Source: JAEZKC01 sp046538945
GTDB lineage: Bacteria > Fibrobacterota > Chitinivibrionia > Chitinivibrionales > Chitinispirillaceae
DNA: 9,929 nt
Assembly (NCBI GenBank): GCA_046538945.1
Contig: JBKHHW010000111.1
Coordinates: 1-9,929 of the forward strand
Direction: 5' to 3'
Shown here: positions 6,108-9,929 of the stretch, in pieces
Layout of the letters: each line of letters opens with the position of its first letter
Position numbering within the stretch: position 1 is the first letter of the stretch
Program-made: the position numbers and the translations under genes
Notes under the pieces: generated by a model
What the model was told of the DNA's origin: nothing
The model's input: only the letters and a program-made list of their open reading frames with translations
The model's database searches: none

Positions 6108-8612
6108 ATGTATGAAGAAAACTCAGAGCTAAAACTCGCGTTCGGTTTTCTGCAGAACACATCCCGGAATATTTTCCTGACCGGTAAGGCCGGCACCGGT
6201 AAAACAACCTTTCTGCGCAAACTCAGGGAAAATTCCCCCAAGCGCATGGTGGTGCTTGCTCCTACCGGGGTGGCGGCGATAAATGCCGGTGGCGTGACTA
6301 TACACTCGTTTTTTCAGATGCCGTTCGGGCCGCAGATTCCCGGGTCTCTGTCGGATCCCAAAAAGAAAGGTGACCGTTTCCGCCGTTTCAGTCGGGAAAA
6401 GCTCAACATCATACGCTCTCTTGATCTCTTGGTCATTGATGAGATCAGTATGGTGAGAGCGGATCTGCTTGATGGAATCGACGAGGTGCTCAGGATGTAC
6501 AGGGATAAGAGTAAGCCCTTTGGTGGATTGCAGCTTTTGATGATCGGGGACCTGCAGCAGCTTGCTCCTGTAGCCAGGGGTGAGGAATGGGAACTGCTCA
6601 AAGACCATTACGACACCCCCTTTTTTTTCGCCAGCAAGGCTCTGGCGCAGTCGAGTTACATTACAATAGAGCTGAAAAAGATATATCGGCAGAGTGATCA
6701 GGAATTCATCTCTCTTCTGAATGGAATAAGGAACTGTGACGGGCATGGGGAGGTTTTGGAGAAGCTGAACAAGCGCTGCATACCGGGGGGCTATGCTGAA
6801 AAAGACGATGGAAGTATCATTCTTACAACCCACAACTACCAGGCTCAGCGCATAAACAGCGAAAAGATGAATCAACTTTCCACTGCTCCCTATACTTTTA
6901 CCGCCCGGATTCAGGGTGACTTTCCGGAATACGCATACCCTACCGAGAGTGAATTGACTCTTAAGAAGGGCGCACAGGTGATGTTTGTGAAAAACGATTC
7001 TTCCGGAGAGAAGCGCTATTTCAACGGGAAAATCGGAATCGTTGAAAATATTGACAGAGATACAATTTTTGTGAAGTGTGATGAAGAGTCCATTGCGGTG
7101 GAACCCGATGTGTGGCAGAATGTGAAATACGGTCTCAACGAGAACAGCGGGCAAATAGAGGAGAATGTCTGCGGATCCTTTACTCAGTATCCTCTCAAAG
7201 CCGCCTGGGCCATTACTATTCATAAAAGTCAGGGTTTAACTTTCGATAGAGTGGTAATCGATGCCGGAGCGGCGTTCGCTCATGGACAGGTGTATGTGGC
7301 TCTGAGCCGCTGCAGGTCACTTGAGGGGCTGATTTTAACAAAACCGTTGACTCCAGGAGTTCTGATCAGCAGTACAAAGGTGGAGGAGTTCAGTGCCCGG
7401 GTCGGGAAGAACCAGCCTGGAGAAATTGAGCTTGAGAAGGCCCGGATGGCATATCAAAGGGAGCTGATTTGTGACCTGTTCGATTTTTCTTCCATGCAGA
7501 AATCTGTCAATTGGTGCCTGTATGTGATGAAGGAGCATAAGGAGAGTCTCCTTCCTCATATCCTTGACAGCTTTAGTGAAATGGCTTCGAAAGTGAATAG
7601 AGATGTCGTGGGGATTGCGGAAAAGTTTTCCAGACAGATTCCCGAGTACTTCCGTCAGAGTGAAGATGTGCAGAGCAATTCAGCACTGCAGGACCGATTG
7701 AAAAAAGCATCTCTCTACTTTTCTGATAAACTGGAAAGCACTGTTTATCAGTATGTAAGGAATTTCAGTCTGGAGGTTGACAATAAAAAGGTGAGGAAGC
7801 AGCTTGGAGATGCACTGAAAAGAGTAGAAGGCGAACTCAATACAAAACTGAGCTGCTTTGAGGCGTGTCGAAACGGCTTTTCCATCAAAAGATATCTGGA
7901 AGCCAGGGCAGTTTCCAAAATAGAGAAGAAGGAGCGCAGGCCTCGGGTCGTGGAAAAGAGAGAAGAACTGCCTGACACTACAGAACATATGCTGCTGTAC
8001 AATAGAATCAGGGCATGGCGGGATGATCAGGCTCGTTCCAGGAGTATTCCGGAATACATGGTCCTGCCCCGCAAGACGATCCTGGGAATCTGCGTGATGC
8101 TTCCGACAGATCTTAAGGAGCTCAGGGCTGTTCATGGCATGGGTAAAAGGAAAGTCGAGAATTCCGGGAAAGAAATTCTTGAGATAGTGGATCAGTACTG
8201 CAGTGAAATGGACATAAGCCGGGAGAAAAGAGGTACAAAGGAAAAAGACGGCGTTGGGAAAGTTCCTAAGTCTTCCGGCACCTACAGAACGAGTTTGGAT
8301 CTTTTCAATTCCGGAAAAAGTATTCAGGAAATTGCGGCGCATCGTGGTCTGGCCCTCGGCACTATCGAAACTCATTTGACTCACTATATTATTTCAGGAA
8401 AATTGAGTGTGTTTCAGTTTTTGTCAAAGGAAGAGGTTGAGGAGATTAGTGAGTTTTTTCTATCCCGTAATTCAAAGGAACTCACACCCGCCAAAAATCA
8501 TTTCGGAGAGAAGTTTTCCTATGGGGAACTGCGCATGGTGGTCAGGCATCTGGAAAAAGAGGGGAAGTTGAATTTTCAGAGCGATGCATTGACCGTAGAA
8601 GGGCAGGCCTAG
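6108..8612 (+). CDS. PIF1-type superfamily 1B helicase with HRDC and HTH_40-like C-terminal domains
   Basis: This 834-aa protein has a complete PIF1-like core in residues 1-425. It shows Walker A GKAGTGKTT (26-34), motif Ia APTGVAAINAGGVTIHSFF (51-69), Walker B VIDEISM (109-115), motif III IGDLQQLAPV (146-155), YRQ (193-195), motif V ITIHKSQGLTFDRV (369-382) and motif VI YVALSRCRSLEG (396-407). Such enzymes unwind DNA 5'-3' and often act on G-quadruplexes, R-loops or recombination intermediates. Residues about 430-620 are a charged helical linker that I do not recognise. Residues about 627-696 look like an HRDC domain (LYNRIRAWRDDQA...LKELRAVHGMGKRKVENSGKEIL), an accessory DNA-binding module typical of RecQ and RNase D. 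Residues about 726-820 resemble the HTH_40 domain found at RecQ C-termini (TSLDLFNSGKSIQEIAAHRG, then LGTIETHLTHYI). AGGGGA five nt before the ATG supports the start. It converges on the next gene with a 12-nt gap and no clear terminator. Confidence 0.94.
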   Translation: MYEENSELKLAFGFLQNTSRNIFLTGKAGTGKTTFLRKLRENSPKRMVVLAPTGVAAINAGGVTIHSFFQMPFGPQIPGSLSDPKKKGDRFRRFSREKLNIIRSLDLLVIDEISMVRADLLDGIDEVLRMYRDKSKPFGGLQLLMIGDLQQLAPVARGEEWELLKDHYDTPFFFASKALAQSSYITIELKKIYRQSDQEFISLLNGIRNCDGHGEVLEKLNKRCIPGGYAEKDDGSIILTTHNYQAQRINSEKMNQLSTAPYTFTARIQGDFPEYAYPTESELTLKKGAQVMFVKNDSSGEKRYFNGKIGIVENIDRDTIFVKCDEESIAVEPDVWQNVKYGLNENSGQIEENVCGSFTQYPLKAAWAITIHKSQGLTFDRVVIDAGAAFAHGQVYVALSRCRSLEGLILTKPLTPGVLISSTKVEEFSARVGKNQPGEIELEKARMAYQRELICDLFDFSSMQKSVNWCLYVMKEHKESLLPHILDSFSEMASKVNRDVVGIAEKFSRQIPEYFRQSEDVQSNSALQDRLKKASLYFSDKLESTVYQYVRNFSLEVDNKKVRKQLGDALKRVEGELNTKLSCFEACRNGFSIKRYLEARAVSKIEKKERRPRVVEKREELPDTTEHMLLYNRIRAWRDDQARSRSIPEYMVLPRKTILGICVMLPTDLKELRAVHGMGKRKVENSGKEILEIVDQYCSEMDISREKRGTKEKDGVGKVPKSSGTYRTSLDLFNSGKSIQEIAAHRGLALGTIETHLTHYIISGKLSVFQFLSKEEVEEISEFFLSRNSKELTPAKNHFGEKFSYGELRMVVRHLEKEGKLNFQSDALTVEGQA

Positions 8613-8624
8613 GTTCACCGGCTT

Positions 8625-9929
8625 TCAATTCTGGTAGGCTAGAATGTCTCTCTCTGCGATTCTTCTGCACTGCCTGACCAATTCAATGAACTCATACCTT
8701 TTTTGCGGATTTCCGCCGTGAACTCCGGAAAGGGCCAGATCAATGACGCTGTCGTAGGTCGCATTCCCCTTGTGCCGGGAATCCCTGAGAATCAGACCCA
8801 GAGAGGCAACTGATGCTGCAAAACGGAAGTCGTCCGAAGTGCTTGCAAGTGAGATTCCGGAGTGCACTACTAAATGCGACATTAGATTGCTTTGAGTGGC
8901 GCTGTTGTTTTTGTATCTGACATTCACTTTCATGAGCTGCCCGCCCATACTCTGCTTGAGAAGGCCTGAAGGAACAATCTCATACAAAGCGGTTACATTC
9001 TGCTCTGCACCGATTTCGCCCGCATCCTTGCTGTCATCCGCGAAATCCTCTGTTTGAAGCATTCGGTTCTCATATCCTATCAGCCGGTAAGATTTGATCT
9101 GCTGTTCATCAAACTCGACCTGAATTTTCACATCCTGCGCCACCGTGAAGAAGTTTTCATCTACATTTTCAAACACCTTCCGCAGGTCCGACAATTCGTA
9201 AACGGAAGCGAAGTTTCCATCACCTCTGTTGGCCAGCTTTTCCATTTTGCTCTCGTTTTCCTCATCTGTATCGAACCCCAGAACCGTGAGGAAAATCCCG
9301 CCCCCTTTTCTTTTCTCTATCAATTCCACCAGTTCTTCCGTACCCGAGGTACCGACATTGAAATCACCGTCGGTTGCAATGATTATGCGATTGTTTCCTT
9401 GATGGATGAAGTTACGGTTTGCGACTCTGTAGGCCAGATGTATTCCTTCACTTCCGGCTGTAGATCCGGCAGCTTCGAGCTTGTCTATGGACTGGGCGAT
9501 CTGTTCTTTCTGGTAACCGGGAGTGGAGTTCAGATGTATTCCCGCTTTACCCGCATAAGTTACTATGGAGATGCGGTCCTCCTGTTTGAGGGTGCTTGCA
9601 AACTGCCTGAGCCCCGTTTTGAATATTGAGAGCCGCCCGTTTCGGTTCATCGACCCGGATACATCCACCAGAAAAACGAAATTCGATGGAGGGGGATTGT
9701 CCGGCGGCAGTGATCGTCCCTTTACACCGATGCGGACCAGCAGATTGTCTGAATTCCATGGACAGGGTCCGGTTTCGGAGGTGATGCTGATCGGGTGTTT
9801 CCCGACGGGTGGGGGGTAATCGTAGGCAAAGTTGTTTATAAGCTCTTCGATTCGTATCATGTCAGGAGAGGGGAGCATGTTGTGTTTGATACAATTTACC
9901 AGATACGTGTATGAAGCGTTATCGACGTC
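8625..9929 (-). CDS. YfbK-like von Willebrand factor A domain protein (N-terminus beyond the window)
   Basis: The frame stays open to the right edge. The 17 residues before the ATG at 9878 (DVDNASYTYL...) match the conserved YfbK segment VDTASY that precedes the RVEEMINYF motif. The ATG is therefore internal and the gene continues beyond 9929. About 434 residues are visible. Counted from that ATG, there is an N-terminal vWA-associated region (1-65, with IRIEELINNFAYDYP). Next is a vWA domain (66-245) with an intact metal-ion-dependent adhesion site: DVSGS (D72, S74, S76), T140 in AAGSTAG and D170 in ATDGDFNVG. The YfbK C-terminal domain follows (248-417: SYRLIGYENRML, DAGEIGA, VTALYEIVP). E. 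coli YfbK is a predicted lipoprotein; a signal sequence cannot be checked here because the start is missing. The role of the family is poorly known. vWA domains bind protein partners through Mg2+. Confidence 0.93.
   Translation of the reverse strand, partial: DVDNASYTYLVNCIKHNMLPSPDMIRIEELINNFAYDYPPPVGKHPISITSETGPCPWNSDNLLVRIGVKGRSLPPDNPPPSNFVFLVDVSGSMNRNGRLSIFKTGLRQFASTLKQEDRISIVTYAGKAGIHLNSTPGYQKEQIAQSIDKLEAAGSTAGSEGIHLAYRVANRNFIHQGNNRIIIATDGDFNVGTSGTEELVELIEKRKGGGIFLTVLGFDTDEENESKMEKLANRGDGNFASVYELSDLRKVFENVDENFFTVAQDVKIQVEFDEQQIKSYRLIGYENRMLQTEDFADDSKDAGEIGAEQNVTALYEIVPSGLLKQSMGGQLMKVNVRYKNNSATQSNLMSHLVVHSGISLASTSDDFRFAASVASLGLILRDSRHKGNATYDSVIDLALSGVHGGNPQKRYEFIELVRQCRRIAERDILAYQN

Noticed and set aside
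6129..7223. Long minus-strand ORF of 364 codons
   Set aside because: It lies entirely inside the helicase core on the opposite strand, and the plus-strand frame carries all the helicase motifs. The minus translation has no recognisable domain.
8607..8639. GCCTA ... TAGGC inverted repeat at the convergent helicase/vWA junction
   Set aside because: It has only five base pairs with a 23-nt loop and no T-run, which is not enough to call a terminator.
9054..9629. Plus-strand ORF of 191 codons
   Set aside because: It is antisense to the vWA domain, whose metal-site motifs are intact in the minus frame. It has no supporting ribosome binding site or recognisable family.

Overview
The window is a piece of bacterial chromosome of roughly balanced base composition. 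It has seven long protein genes and one very short likely gene, and the genes at both edges run off the window. I see no rRNA, intact tRNA, insertion sequence, CRISPR array, phage gene or plasmid gene. Several families point to a Gram-negative-type bacterium: a ComM/YifB AAA+ ATPase, a YcaD-like MFS transporter, a YfbK-like von Willebrand factor A (vWA) protein, and a PIF1-type helicase with HRDC and HTH_40-like tails. The sequence does not fix the phylum, so any closer placement would be a guess.

Layout from left to right: (1) the 3' nine-tenths of a yifB/comM-like gene (+), followed by a long perfect hairpin. (2) A 292-aa four-helix membrane protein with a coiled-coil-like insert (-), converging on yifB. 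(3) Divergent from it, an unrecognised six-helix membrane protein with an ambiguous start (+); its tail overlaps a weak tRNA T-arm-like motif on the other strand. (4) A YcaD-like MFS transporter (-), with a short-spaced promoter candidate. (5) An SAM-dependent methyltransferase with a Cys-rich N-terminus (-), with its own Rho-independent-like terminator just before the MFS promoter. (6) A 37-aa, very basic ORF with a near-ideal ribosome binding site (-), 71 nt upstream of the methyltransferase and possibly cotranscribed with it. (7) After a control region with a perfect TATAAT, an 834-aa PIF1-type helicase (+). (8) Converging on it with a 12-nt gap, a YfbK-like vWA-domain protein (-), cut by the right edge.

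The genes do not form an obvious common pathway. Strands alternate, and most genes are separated by convergent or divergent junctions, as in ordinary chromosomal housekeeping or accessory DNA. Two genes touch DNA metabolism: the ComM-like ATPase (branch migration during natural transformation in characterised relatives) and the PIF1-HRDC-HTH protein. They are about 4.7 kb apart and not in one operon.

I found no convincing new multi-gene system. The points most worth a second look are the tiny basic ORF, the composite helicase, the undecided start of the six-helix membrane protein, and the tRNA-like scrap.
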